A stretch of 64,000 bases of DNA from JAHOYW01 sp963664605. Its GTDB lineage: Bacteria > Verrucomicrobiota > Lentisphaeria > Victivallales > Victivallaceae. The stretch lies in the NCBI GenBank assembly GCA_963664605.1, contig OY761536.1, positions 620,001 through 684,000 on the forward strand. The letters run 5' to 3'. Below the pieces are notes generated by a model. The model searched no databases. It was not told where the DNA came from and worked only from the letters and a program-made list of their open reading frames with translations. This document shows positions 26,281 to 35,921 of the stretch, one piece after another. Positions within the stretch are counted from its first letter, which is position 1; each line of letters begins with the position of its first letter. A program made the translations under genes and the position numbers.

Positions 26281-27321
26281 ATGCAGGCTATCAAGGAAAA
26301 ACAGAATAAAGGATTGCCGAAATATTTAGAGTTGCGGGGCAAGCTGCTTGAGGAACTGTCTCTGGGTAAGTTCAGGCCGGGGGATAAATTTTATTCCGAA
26401 TCACAGGTTAGCAGAAGTTATAATATTGCTTTGATGACTGTCCGCCGTTCTTATGAAATACTTGAAAAAGAAGGTTTTGTCCGTCGCGAACATGGTTCCG
26501 GAACCTATGTAAACAAAGTCCCGGATAAATTTGTGCGCCAGAAAATAGTTCAGGCATGTATGGTTGGAATATTTTTGAATTCAGAACGGAATACAGACGG
26601 GTTTTATCATGGAGCTTATCTGGAGGCTCTATCTCTTGCTCTCAAAGATTGCGGGATGGCGACAACAATCATTTTTGATGACCCTAAGGCAATACCTGTT
26701 GAGAGTCTTGATGGATTAATTTACCTGGGAGAGGATTCCGCGGATATAGAATTTATAAGGAAACTTAAGCTGCCGATTGTTTCATTGGGAGCGAGCCGTT
26801 TGAGATATTTTCCTGGCGTTTGTCAGAAAAAAGATTTTACCTACAACGTGTTTATGAATTTTTTACGTAAGGGGCGCAGGAAAATTGCCCTTTTGAATTT
26901 TACCGGAGATCCGCACTTTAATGATGTTAACTTCATTCATCTGGAAAAAGCTATTTCTGATTTTGGAGATGGAGAATCGTTGGAGATTTGCGGGCATGTG
27001 AAGGATATACAGTCAGTTCTCGAGCAATATTTGCAAGGAGATGACCGCCCCGACGCTATCTGGTTTTCACGTTGGGCATATTTGACCGGGCTCATATTGA
27101 CTTTGGAAAAACTTGGCTTGGAAATAGGACACGACATTGGTGTTTTTGCCAACAATTGTCCCGAACTTGGCTTGAATATAATGCCGGCTCACATGCACCA
27201 TGATGTCAGCTCTCAGGCAGAGTTGGTTGCAAATATGCTTGCGAAAATGATAAAAGATCCACAATATAAAGGTAATACAATAGAAAAAGAACCCCCAATT
27301 ATTAATAAGGAGGCATTTTAA
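26281..27321 (+). CDS. GntR-family regulator with LacI-type sensor, cassette B
   Basis: 346 residues. The N-terminal winged helix is GntR-like: KLLEELSLGKFRPGDKFYSESQVSRSYNIALMTVRRSYEILEKEGFVRREHGSGTYV in segments, with the usual start KYLELRGKLLEE. From about residue 90 the protein resembles a periplasmic-binding-type sugar sensor (VGIFLNSERN, LIYLGEDS, GHDIGVFANN), the AraR/GntR-LacI hybrid plan. A consensus promoter precedes it. Its last codons contain the AAGGAGG ribosome site of the pseudopilin gene, which starts two bases after its stop, so the two are coupled. Probably controls its own operon in answer to a sugar. Confidence 0.88.
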   Translation: MQAIKEKQNKGLPKYLELRGKLLEELSLGKFRPGDKFYSESQVSRSYNIALMTVRRSYEILEKEGFVRREHGSGTYVNKVPDKFVRQKIVQACMVGIFLNSERNTDGFYHGAYLEALSLALKDCGMATTIIFDDPKAIPVESLDGLIYLGEDSADIEFIRKLKLPIVSLGASRLRYFPGVCQKKDFTYNVFMNFLRKGRRKIALLNFTGDPHFNDVNFIHLEKAISDFGDGESLEICGHVKDIQSVLEQYLQGDDRPDAIWFSRWAYLTGLILTLEKLGLEIGHDIGVFANNCPELGLNIMPAHMHHDVSSQAELVANMLAKMIKDPQYKGNTIEKEPPIINKEAF

Positions 27322-27322
27322 A

Positions 27323-28066
27323 ATGAAACCGCAAAATACGTCCCCCAAAGTGAAACTTTTCACGCTTATCGAACTCCTCGTCGTGATAGCTATTATAGCT
27401 ATACTCGCTTCAATGCTTCTTCCCGCTCTCAGCAAAGCGCGCGATAAAGCTAAAGAAATTGGCTGTAAAAGCAACCTTAAACAGATTGGAACAGCCGTGA
27501 GTATGTATGTAAATGATAATGACAGCTGGTATCCGCAGATGCCGGCTACAGCGATAGCCCAGTGTTGGGATTATCAATTGGCGGATTATCTTAATTATAA
27601 GCATACAGGAAGTGTCAATGACTGGGGGCCGGCGATATTTCATTGTCCTGCCGGAATTATGACATCTACTATATCAAACCCGGGTTACAGCCGTGGATAT
27701 GCTATGAATCAGGCTGTTGCCGATCATAAAAATTTTGGGAACGGTTTTGTAGGCCAATTCAAAAATGAAGGTAACGAGGCGGTAATTGTGGAATATTGGT
27801 ACAACAATACGGTAAGAACAGAAGCCCTTACCATGGGGCTGCCGGCAAATCGCGAATATTTAAATTATGGCAGTGCTGTCGGAACAACCAACTATATGGC
27901 ATTCAGGCATGGCAGTTTTCACCGTTCAAATGTTTTATTAAAAAACGGAGCTGTTATTTCTACCTCAAATCAGCCTGTTCCTAATGGAAATGGATTTATA
28001 TGGTGGTTTCAAAAGCTTTCAACTTATACCAGGTATTACAAAGACGGAGTTTGGACGAATATGTAA
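27323..28066 (+). CDS. Pseudopilin, cassette B
   Basis: 247 residues. A 12-residue leader ending KVKL precedes FTLIELLVVIAIIAILASM; the -1 residue is Leu instead of Gly. The remaining domain has CPAG and HGSFHRSNVLLKNGA, where the H-X9-DG motif has become H-X9-NG counted from the second His. AAGGAGG inside the end of the GntR gene is its ribosome site. Second gene of a five-gene operon with heparinase II/III, GH20-like and TIM-barrel proteins. See the cassette A and C copies: same position after the regulator, same N-terminal DNA, unrelated C-terminal domain. Confidence 0.9.
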   Translation: MKPQNTSPKVKLFTLIELLVVIAIIAILASMLLPALSKARDKAKEIGCKSNLKQIGTAVSMYVNDNDSWYPQMPATAIAQCWDYQLADYLNYKHTGSVNDWGPAIFHCPAGIMTSTISNPGYSRGYAMNQAVADHKNFGNGFVGQFKNEGNEAVIVEYWYNNTVRTEALTMGLPANREYLNYGSAVGTTNYMAFRHGSFHRSNVLLKNGAVISTSNQPVPNGNGFIWWFQKLSTYTRYYKDGVWTNM

Positions 28067-28101
28067 ATTTTATTCGAATTATATAAAGGAGGAATAGTGT
28101 G

Positions 28102-31100
28102 ATGACTAGCAAGAAACGGGATAATTTTGTTTATTTTTCATTTATACTTAGCGTGATATTTAATCTTCAGGCGGGCGCTTATACTATAAGTTCTGAACAT
28201 CCACGCCTTTTGGTCAAGCCTGATAACGTGCCTGCTATACGTAATGAGTATTCCATTGACGGCGACATGGAAGCTGTGGATTGCACGGTGTGGACAGATG
28301 AGGGAACCCCGACAACAAAAGAGAAAACTGATTTTGACGGCAGCCGCTGTTTACACATTTCAACGACTACCGGCGGAGCACGGCAGACTTTGGCTTTTGA
28401 GGAAGGTGTTGAATACGAATACAGTGTTGACATTTATGTTGTCAGCGGAAACTGTTTTGGCCAGCTTTATCAATATAATAATTATAAAGCGATTGCGTAT
28501 TCAAACAATACAATTGGTGAATGGATGACTTTTACCGGGACTTTTGTAACAAATGGAAATAATTTAATTGTTCGGTTTTACGCAACCGGAGGGGCTGCCG
28601 AGTTTTATGTTGACAACTTCACTTTCAGACCGGTTCACCAGAGGATATCCGACCGGGATATGGAGGCTGTGGACTGCGCCGATTGGGCGGATGAAGGGGC
28701 TCCGGCAACAAAGGAAAAAGCAGATTTTGGCGGAAGCAGAAGGCTTCATGTTGCCGGCGACAGCGGCGGAGCGAGGCAAAGCTTGAAGTTAAAGTCCGGC
28801 GAGAAATATGATTATAGTGTTGATATATATGTTGTCAGCGGAAGTTGTTTTGGCCAACTTTACCAATATAATAATTATAAAGTAATTGCATATTCAAATA
28901 CTACAGACCAATGGCAGACTTTTACTGGAAGTTTCGTGGCTTCGAAAAATCCTCCAATAATAAGATTTTATTCCGGGGGGGCAGGCAGTGAATTTTACGT
29001 TGATAACGTATCATTGAAGCCAAGTAATGAGCGGATTAATGACAGCAATATGATGGTTCCGGATTGTTATTCATGGCGTAATGAACAAACGCCGACGCTT
29101 AAAGAAAAAATTGTTTTTGACGGAAAACAACGCTTGCATATCGAAGGCCCTTCGGGAAGCGGGGCCCGACAGTCAATCTGTTTTAAACCGGAAGTTGAAT
29201 ACGAGTACAGTGTTGATGTATATATCGCCAGCGGCGGCTGTGCCGGACAACTCTATCAATCTGGGAATTTTAAAAGTCTGTTTTATCTTGGTTCCCCTAA
29301 CGGACAGTGGCAGACTTTTACAGGAAGCTTCACTCCAACAGAGAAACCGTTAATAATCAGATTTTATGGTTTGGGCGCTGACCCTGAATTTTATATAGAT
29401 AATGTCAGTTTTAGGGCTAAGAATAACGTTGATGACAATTGTCCCAGACTTGGGCTTGGTGCACTTTATGAATACGCTCTTAGTCTTGAAAATAATGGTT
29501 CGCCGAATCCATCACCGTCAACCCTTGCCGATTACAATGCTATGGTAAGGGAAGTAAGAAGCATGGCTTTTGTGGCAATGATCTCTCAGGAAGACAGATT
29601 TGTCGATTTGGCTATAGATTACGCTTTAGCTATAGCGGCTAAAGACGCTTCTGCCGGCGATGACGGGCCACAGCGCGAACGTTTATTGAGTATGGCATTT
29701 GTATATGATTGGCTGAATGATAAACTTACAAGTACGGAAAAAGATACTCTTCGTGATGCAATGGTGGATCATATTGAGGAGCTGCAAATATACGTTGATT
29801 CTCCAATGTTTACCGGAGGGCATAGCCGCTATGGCAATACCACAATCCTTGGCGCATTGCTGGCAATGTATGGCGAATATGGCTCCTATGATACATATTG
29901 TTCTGCAAAACTTGCGACAGTAATTGACAACTGGGAAAACGGATTCAATCCTTTCCAGGGTTGGACTGCAGCTAAAGGCGGTTACCATATGGGGTGGTGT
30001 TATGGAGCTGGATATTTGGGCTCGCAGCCCTATCTATTCTGGGAATCCGCTGCTGACGAATCCTGGGGTAATACCTGGCGCAAAGAGCTGGCTTACTTCT
30101 GGATATACGGACTAAGGGGCGACGGTTATATGCCTGCGGCTGGAGATGCCGGGACTCTGGGCATCAGCGATGACGTTCATGCTATTTGCCTGGCAAGCGT
30201 CGGACTGGGAAACACTTATGCTGCTGATTTTGTAGATAATTTTGGATTAGCTATGAGCGGCCCAGAATATTTATGGCGTATATTATTTATGAACGGGCAT
30301 AAAAATGAAATAAGTTATGATGAAATAACAGACCTTGCAAAAGCAAAAGAATTTGGTAAGTCCGGTTATGTTATCGCTCGCGATAAATGGAAAGACCCGA
30401 ACGCGACGCATTTGGTTTTCAAAAGTTCATCATTCTACAGCAGAAACCATCATCATAAGGATCAGAACTCTATTGTCCTTCACTATAAGGGGCCGTTGTT
30501 AATTGATTCAGGCAGCTATGATTATTACGGCAGCAGTCACTGGAAAAATTATTACACCAGGACGATTGCCCATAATACACTGGTCGTTTATGACCCGGCT
30601 GAAACTTTTTATGATAATTTTACTTTGGTTTCCAATGATGGAGGTCAGAAATACCCGGCTTATTATGATACTCCTGACGGTGGAGAACCCTATGCTTTGG
30701 ATGATATTCTGGATTATAGTAAATACCAGTTTGACGGAATAAGCAGTTTTTCTCAGACTTCAGGCCAATGTTATATGAAAGGTGATGCCAGCGAAGCATA
30801 TAGCTCCGCAAAACTGGATACATATACTCGTGAAGCCACAATGGTTTACGAAGACTCAAATAACAATTATCAACCGACAATCAATATTAAAGACCATGTT
30901 GTGCTAAATAAAACGCTCACCCCAAAAATACTCTTCCATAGTGTAACAGAACCTGTGGTTGATGCTAATGGACAGTGGTTTGAAATTGAAAATCCCGGAG
31001 GCGGAGGAGTGCGGGTCGAGCTTGTAGCTCCCACGGGAGCGGTGATAAATGTAGTTGGAGGCTCCGGATATGAATTTTATGTAAATGGTACGAATTACCA

Positions 31101-31215
31101 GCCGACATATTATGCATCAACAGAACCCGGCAGCTGGCGGGTGGAGGTTTCCACTGCCACAGCAGTAACAAGCGCTGATTTTGAGTTTGATTTGAAAATA
31201 TATGATGTTCAATAA
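28102..31215 (+). CDS. Heparinase II/III-family polysaccharide lyase with three tandem binding repeats
   Basis: 1037 residues from ATG 28102 behind AAGGAGG (a GTG at 28099 is possible). Signal peptide to about residue 26. Three tandem beta-sandwich repeats of about 130 residues, starting at GDMEAVDC (about 55), RDMEAVDC (about 186) and SNMMVPDC (about 316), each ending in EFYVDN or EFYIDN, resemble CBM4/9-type carbohydrate-binding modules. Then an alpha-barrel (about 450-760) and the heparinase II/III beta domain with NHHHKDQNSIVLHYKGPLL, H783-H785, and RTIAHNTLVVYD. Such enzymes cleave uronic-acid-containing chains (glycosaminoglycan, alginate, ulvan types). Exported; substrate not predictable. 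Confidence 0.9.
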   Translation: MTSKKRDNFVYFSFILSVIFNLQAGAYTISSEHPRLLVKPDNVPAIRNEYSIDGDMEAVDCTVWTDEGTPTTKEKTDFDGSRCLHISTTTGGARQTLAFEEGVEYEYSVDIYVVSGNCFGQLYQYNNYKAIAYSNNTIGEWMTFTGTFVTNGNNLIVRFYATGGAAEFYVDNFTFRPVHQRISDRDMEAVDCADWADEGAPATKEKADFGGSRRLHVAGDSGGARQSLKLKSGEKYDYSVDIYVVSGSCFGQLYQYNNYKVIAYSNTTDQWQTFTGSFVASKNPPIIRFYSGGAGSEFYVDNVSLKPSNERINDSNMMVPDCYSWRNEQTPTLKEKIVFDGKQRLHIEGPSGSGARQSICFKPEVEYEYSVDVYIASGGCAGQLYQSGNFKSLFYLGSPNGQWQTFTGSFTPTEKPLIIRFYGLGADPEFYIDNVSFRAKNNVDDNCPRLGLGALYEYALSLENNGSPNPSPSTLADYNAMVREVRSMAFVAMISQEDRFVDLAIDYALAIAAKDASAGDDGPQRERLLSMAFVYDWLNDKLTSTEKDTLRDAMVDHIEELQIYVDSPMFTGGHSRYGNTTILGALLAMYGEYGSYDTYCSAKLATVIDNWENGFNPFQGWTAAKGGYHMGWCYGAGYLGSQPYLFWESAADESWGNTWRKELAYFWIYGLRGDGYMPAAGDAGTLGISDDVHAICLASVGLGNTYAADFVDNFGLAMSGPEYLWRILFMNGHKNEISYDEITDLAKAKEFGKSGYVIARDKWKDPNATHLVFKSSSFYSRNHHHKDQNSIVLHYKGPLLIDSGSYDYYGSSHWKNYYTRTIAHNTLVVYDPAETFYDNFTLVSNDGGQKYPAYYDTPDGGEPYALDDILDYSKYQFDGISSFSQTSGQCYMKGDASEAYSSAKLDTYTREATMVYEDSNNNYQPTINIKDHVVLNKTLTPKILFHSVTEPVVDANGQWFEIENPGGGGVRVELVAPTGAVINVVGGSGYEFYVNGTNYQPTYYASTEPGSWRVEVSTATAVTSADFEFDLKIYDVQ
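28264..29436 (+). repeat. Three tandem CBM-like coding repeats
   Basis: Units start at 28264, 28657 and 29047, so the periods are 393 and 390 bases. Units 1 and 2 are clearly alike at DNA level (for example GTTGACATTTATGTTGTCAG against GTTGATATATATGTTGTCAG); unit 3 is more diverged. They point to stepwise internal duplication. Confidence 0.85.
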
Positions 31216-31237
31216 AAAAAAATAAAGGGAAACAACA

Positions 31238-34200
31238 TTGAAAAAGCTGATTATAGTAACTTGTTTGTCAATAAACGCTATCTGTTGCATTGCAGCACAA
31301 ATAGTAATACCTGAAAATGCCTGGCTTGTAAATAATTTCCGGCAAGAAGACAGTGGCGCAAGACTTAGTTTTGAAAAAGCGCCAGACGGCAATAAGGCAT
31401 TGATGGTAGATTTTTACGGTCCCAGACACTCAAATATTTCCATAAAACCTGCAATTGTTAAAAAACTTGCCGAAAAATGGCCGGAAACATTCAGTGGCTT
31501 CAAAGGATGCTTCTGGAACGATGGGAAATTGACTAAGCTGTCCTTTGCATTCAGAGTTGATTATAAAAATCAGTTTGTCGGTTTTATAAAGATGGATCAT
31601 AAGGGCTGGAAGGTGTTGAAAATCAATCAAGTTACTAACTTTAAAAACAAAGCTATGAAACTAAAGCCGAATCAAATATTCAGCATATTTTTTAATTGCA
31701 GCAACAGACAGGATTTTAAAATGGGTTTGGCGACGCTTGACTGGGATAAAAAAGGCACGGAGCTTTACAAAGAGCCGGTTGGTAATACCGCAAATATAAT
31801 AAAAGCAGTAAGGCCTCCTGAAATTGACGGTATTTTAGATGACGCGATATGGAAGTCTGTAAAACCGATATCTTTGGAACATCAACTAATCAGTAAAGAA
31901 AGCAAAATAAAAAATAAAAGCTGGTTTAAACCTGCGTGGGACGATAATAATTTTTATATTGCCGCTTCAATGCAGTTTCCTCAGGGTACAAGGCTTAAGG
32001 CGGATATGAAGAACCATGATGATCCGCTCTGGGAGAACGATGATTTTGAATTTATGCTTTATCCCGGCTGCGACCAGAGAAAATTTTATCAATTCCTTGT
32101 TAATCCCGCAAATACAAAAACTGAACTTGCAAGGATTTTTGATCAGGTAGCTGACCAGATAAAAGTGAAATATAAAGATTGGAATGGGAAATGGACGGTT
32201 AAGACAAAAAATTTTCCAGACCGCTGGACTGTTGAAGCTGTTGTACCGTGGAAAACTATTGGCGCGGAAAAAGTTCCGGAAATTATTCAATTTCAGGCTT
32301 TACGAACGGACAGATCCGCAAAATCTCCCCAGTATTCCGCATGGAGTCCGGTCAGGCGTGCTCCGACTGAGGGATTCGGTTTCCTTAACCCGCTTGAAAG
32401 CAATAAAACAATGGTATGTTTCAAAGATATTAGTTTGAAACGTCTTGGTGATGGAAAAATTGCTGTTAGTGGCGCAGTTCAGCCAGGTAATTTGGATTTA
32501 AAAGCTTGGTATAATTCTCCTTATTCCCCTCCAGAAACTTTTACTATGACGCTTAAATCAAGCAAAGCGGTCAAAACTTTTGATTGGATATTGCCAGTAA
32601 AGACTTTGGTTAACGGATACCACCAGTTTATAATAAAGGGGACAGCAGAAAACTCAAGCTCCGGGTGCGCTTTGTTCGGCTTTAACCAGACTCTCCCTGG
32701 TAAAATAAAATTTTCAGATATTATTTTGAACCCGATCCCTAAAAAGATGAAACTGCTGAAAGGCGTGTTTATCCCTGAAAAAAATGATATTATTGGAATT
32801 CCTGAGAATGCTTCTGGGCGCACCAAAAGAACAGCTTCTATGCTGGCCGAAAAAATTTATGATATTTACGGAGTTAAACTGCCGGTTAAGTGCAATAAAA
32901 ACAGTAGAATACAGTTGTTTATAACGCTGCAAAACCGATATGAAAGTACAGGGCGGAAATCTGGAGAAGCTTATAAATTGAGAGTTATACCTGAAAAGGT
33001 TTTGATTGACGCTAATGGTGAAGCAGGGCTTTATTATGGCGTTGTTACTCTGGGACAGCTTGCAGCGTCGCCTAAGCTTCCAAATTCACCAATTAAGTGT
33101 GTTGATATTTTAGATTATCCGACTTTCGCAAACCGTATAGTATGTCTCTACGAAATGGGGCATTGCAAAAAGGCTGCGAATGGGCGCGGTTACAATATTA
33201 AAAAAATAAAAGACTGGATTAAACGTTATGTAGCTGGAAGCAAGTATAACATCCTGAGTTGGGGCTTTGCGGATAATGTGAATTACCCTTCTCTTAAGGA
33301 ATTATACCATTCAAATAATTTTACTCCTGAAGATATTAGGGAAATATTCGATTTTGCCAGAGAAAATTTTGTACAGGTTATTCCGGGGGCATTGTTTGGC
33401 GCTCACTCTATGTTTTGGACAAGACATTATCCGGATATTGTAGAAAAGAAATTCGGAAAACATCAGTTTGACGTATCCAATCCGAAGGTTTATGGACTTA
33501 TGGAAAAACTTTTCTCTGATATTGTTGAAATGAGCGGGAAACCGGTAAAATACTTCAATACTATGAACGATGAATGGTGGCATGGAAAACGAACCATAGA
33601 AAATAATCTGTTGAAAGGTAAAACAAGACAATACTGGTTTGAAAAGTTCCTGCTTGCGGAGTATAAAATAATCCGTAAACTGGGATTAAAAATGATTACG
33701 TATGATGATATGCTTTTGCAAAAACATAACGGGGATGCTCCTTTTAATTTGTATAAAGTAGCGGAGAAACTTCCTCGTGATATTGTAATGATGAGCTGGT
33801 CTGAATCGAATGCGCCGATGTATAAGCTTGGATTTAAACAATGCTGGCGGGTTGATAATGGTTTTGCGGGAGATTATAGAAAGCCGTTTCCGCAAACGAG
33901 TGGCTTTGGAACCCTTAAATATCCATTTATCGATACTATGTTTAACCATACTCTTGATGTAAAATGGCTTAGATTTTGTTTTCAGACACAACTGCAGGCA
34001 GCAAATTACGCCTGGAATCGTGAAGCCTGCGGCGTGCTGCCTATGGCTGAATGGACTATGCAGAACATGTCCAACTTGATGGGTACGTATAATATTCATT
34101 CAAACCCTTGCGCGGGAAATAAGTTGAGCCAGCTGATAGTTTCACGTGATGAACAGATAGCATCAAGGTTGAAGCTTGGAGCGGAGGCTGTAATAGGCGG

Positions 34201-34660
34201 TATCCCAATGAAACTGGGGGCGCGTGAGATTAGCGAAGGCGCACCATACAAGATAGAACTTCCGAAGGCGCTTAATATTTCCAGTGTTTATATATTAAGC
34301 AACTGCAGTGTAAAAGATAAAAAAGATATTGCAAAACTGAGAAAAGAAGTCAAGCACAGTCTGCCTTATGGAATGGTTGTCGCTGAATATATTTTGAATT
34401 ATACTGACGGGACAAAATTTAAAACTAGAATCCGGCTTGGGCGCAGTATTTCTCTGCTGAAATACACGGATCCTCAATGTCGCTATATCAAGGAATCCCG
34501 CGCAGTCTATCCTCTTTCAAAAGATCAGAGCTTGGCTCTTAATCAATATGAATTGATAAATCCTCATCCGGGGAAAGCGGTAGCTTCTATAGAATTGCTA
34601 AGTACAAATAAACAGGCCCCTGTTTTATTAGGGGCGGTTACAATAAGAAATACTAAATAG
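31238..34660 (+). CDS. CBM9-containing GH20-like glycoside hydrolase, cassette B
   Basis: 1140 residues with a TTG start (AAGGGA seven bases upstream) and a signal peptide (MKKLIIVTCLSINAICCIAA). Residues about 185-390 form a CBM9-like domain (RPPEIDGILDDAIWKSVKP ... WTVEAVVPWKTIG). Residues about 490-620 match the GH20b accessory fold (EAGLYYGVVTLGQLAASP), and the following TIM barrel carries FNTMNDEWWHGK with D778-E779, the Asp-Glu pair used by GH20 hexosaminidases. Predicted exo-acting N-acetylhexosaminidase or a relative; GH20 homology is distant. Fourth gene of cassette B, 22 bases after the lyase gene. Confidence 0.8.
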   Translation: MKKLIIVTCLSINAICCIAAQIVIPENAWLVNNFRQEDSGARLSFEKAPDGNKALMVDFYGPRHSNISIKPAIVKKLAEKWPETFSGFKGCFWNDGKLTKLSFAFRVDYKNQFVGFIKMDHKGWKVLKINQVTNFKNKAMKLKPNQIFSIFFNCSNRQDFKMGLATLDWDKKGTELYKEPVGNTANIIKAVRPPEIDGILDDAIWKSVKPISLEHQLISKESKIKNKSWFKPAWDDNNFYIAASMQFPQGTRLKADMKNHDDPLWENDDFEFMLYPGCDQRKFYQFLVNPANTKTELARIFDQVADQIKVKYKDWNGKWTVKTKNFPDRWTVEAVVPWKTIGAEKVPEIIQFQALRTDRSAKSPQYSAWSPVRRAPTEGFGFLNPLESNKTMVCFKDISLKRLGDGKIAVSGAVQPGNLDLKAWYNSPYSPPETFTMTLKSSKAVKTFDWILPVKTLVNGYHQFIIKGTAENSSSGCALFGFNQTLPGKIKFSDIILNPIPKKMKLLKGVFIPEKNDIIGIPENASGRTKRTASMLAEKIYDIYGVKLPVKCNKNSRIQLFITLQNRYESTGRKSGEAYKLRVIPEKVLIDANGEAGLYYGVVTLGQLAASPKLPNSPIKCVDILDYPTFANRIVCLYEMGHCKKAANGRGYNIKKIKDWIKRYVAGSKYNILSWGFADNVNYPSLKELYHSNNFTPEDIREIFDFARENFVQVIPGALFGAHSMFWTRHYPDIVEKKFGKHQFDVSNPKVYGLMEKLFSDIVEMSGKPVKYFNTMNDEWWHGKRTIENNLLKGKTRQYWFEKFLLAEYKIIRKLGLKMITYDDMLLQKHNGDAPFNLYKVAEKLPRDIVMMSWSESNAPMYKLGFKQCWRVDNGFAGDYRKPFPQTSGFGTLKYPFIDTMFNHTLDVKWLRFCFQTQLQAANYAWNREACGVLPMAEWTMQNMSNLMGTYNIHSNPCAGNKLSQLIVSRDEQIASRLKLGAEAVIGGIPMKLGAREISEGAPYKIELPKALNISSVYILSNCSVKDKKDIAKLRKEVKHSLPYGMVVAEYILNYTDGTKFKTRIRLGRSISLLKYTDPQCRYIKESRAVYPLSKDQSLALNQYELINPHPGKAVASIELLSTNKQAPVLLGAVTIRNTK

Positions 34661-34675
34661 TGGGAATGCAGTATT

Positions 34676-35848
34676 ATGAAATTTACAATGGCGGTTGATT
34701 ATTATGACCTTATATGGCACTCAGAAGAATTATTTGATGAACAGAAAATAGATTATTTTTTGGGAGAATGTGCTGAACACGGAATTAATGCTGTACAATG
34801 GAGGTTGTCTGTCTGCGGTCAATTGCTCTATCGGACAAAGACTGGAGACATGTTTACGGAACAACCTTATAATTCTTCAGGAAGTATAGTGGAATGGCAT
34901 GAATCTGCTTTTTATAAATGCAAGAAGATCCTTGAGAGCTTTGATCCTCTGGAAGCGGCAATCAGGCTGGCTCACAAGCATGGAATTGAATTATATCCAT
35001 GGTTGACGCTTTATGATGATTATGGTATTCAGGGAGATCGAAAAAGCACAATTGTCTCAACACATCCTGAAATGTGCTGGCGTTCGAGGGATGGTGAAAA
35101 ATATTATCTTGGAGTGACTTCTTATGCTTATCCTCAGGTTGTCGATTTTAGAATGAAACAGATTCGTGAAATTTTATCGTATGGAGGCGACGGGCTTTAT
35201 TTATCAAACCGAAGTCACAGTCGTTCTCCTGAACATAATAAAGCGTTGGGAAATATAACGGGTAGCAAATCGGAATGTTCTTATATAGAATGGATCATGG
35301 CAAATATGGCATTCATAGAAGAATCGCAAAAAGCAGCAATCGGGAAGTATGGTTTTGATCCTCCTACAGTTGAAGCATATATGCGCGAGACCGGGAAACA
35401 GCCTGAATGCAGCGAGGAGTGGAGCCGTTTTCGTGGACAATATTTTACACAATTCATAAAACAGGTGCGTTCTGAAGTGCCCGGGAAGTTATCTTTTGGA
35501 TTGCGTTATGATCCGAACGCACCTTATTTCATTTATGGAAAACATTTCTTTGACTGGGAACTCTTGACAAATGGGAACATTATTGATGAATTACATTATG
35601 CTTTGCCTGAAGATGATTCTGCTGATTTGAAAACATTATATCCGGAAATGTCTACTCCTTCCAAAACCGCCAAGCAAGGATGGTGTTGGCTGGGGCATAA
35701 AGAACTTGATGATACAATTCGCGTTAAAGCAAATATTGTCAAGCAGCAAATACAAGAGGGCAATTTTGAAGGAGTGGTTTTATTTGAAGCTTATCATTTC
35801 TTGAAAAAACCGGAGTACTGGAAACTGCTTAAATATTTTTTAGACTAG
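34676..35848 (+). CDS. TIM-barrel glycosyl hydrolase-like protein, cassette B
   Basis: 390 residues, no signal peptide, so probably cytoplasmic. The pattern MKFTMAVDYYDLIWHSEE, HGINAVQWRLSV, AHKHGIELYPWLTLYDDYG, GGDGLYLSNRS and FEGVVLFEAYHF is that of a hypothetical-glycosidase TIM barrel related to GHL10/GH-A proteins. I cannot name the family or fix catalytic residues; acidic residues at the ends of the predicted strands 4 and 7 (DGLYLSNR, IDELHYA) are candidates. Last gene of cassette B, 15 bases after the GH20-like gene. Probably acts on imported oligosaccharides. Confidence 0.7.
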   Translation: MKFTMAVDYYDLIWHSEELFDEQKIDYFLGECAEHGINAVQWRLSVCGQLLYRTKTGDMFTEQPYNSSGSIVEWHESAFYKCKKILESFDPLEAAIRLAHKHGIELYPWLTLYDDYGIQGDRKSTIVSTHPEMCWRSRDGEKYYLGVTSYAYPQVVDFRMKQIREILSYGGDGLYLSNRSHSRSPEHNKALGNITGSKSECSYIEWIMANMAFIEESQKAAIGKYGFDPPTVEAYMRETGKQPECSEEWSRFRGQYFTQFIKQVRSEVPGKLSFGLRYDPNAPYFIYGKHFFDWELLTNGNIIDELHYALPEDDSADLKTLYPEMSTPSKTAKQGWCWLGHKELDDTIRVKANIVKQQIQEGNFEGVVLFEAYHFLKKPEYWKLLKYFLD

Positions 35849-35921
35849 AAAACATGGCTGCTTGATTTTTCTCACATCGGCATCATATTGATAAAAACCG
35901 ATAATTATTTCGAGAATCATC

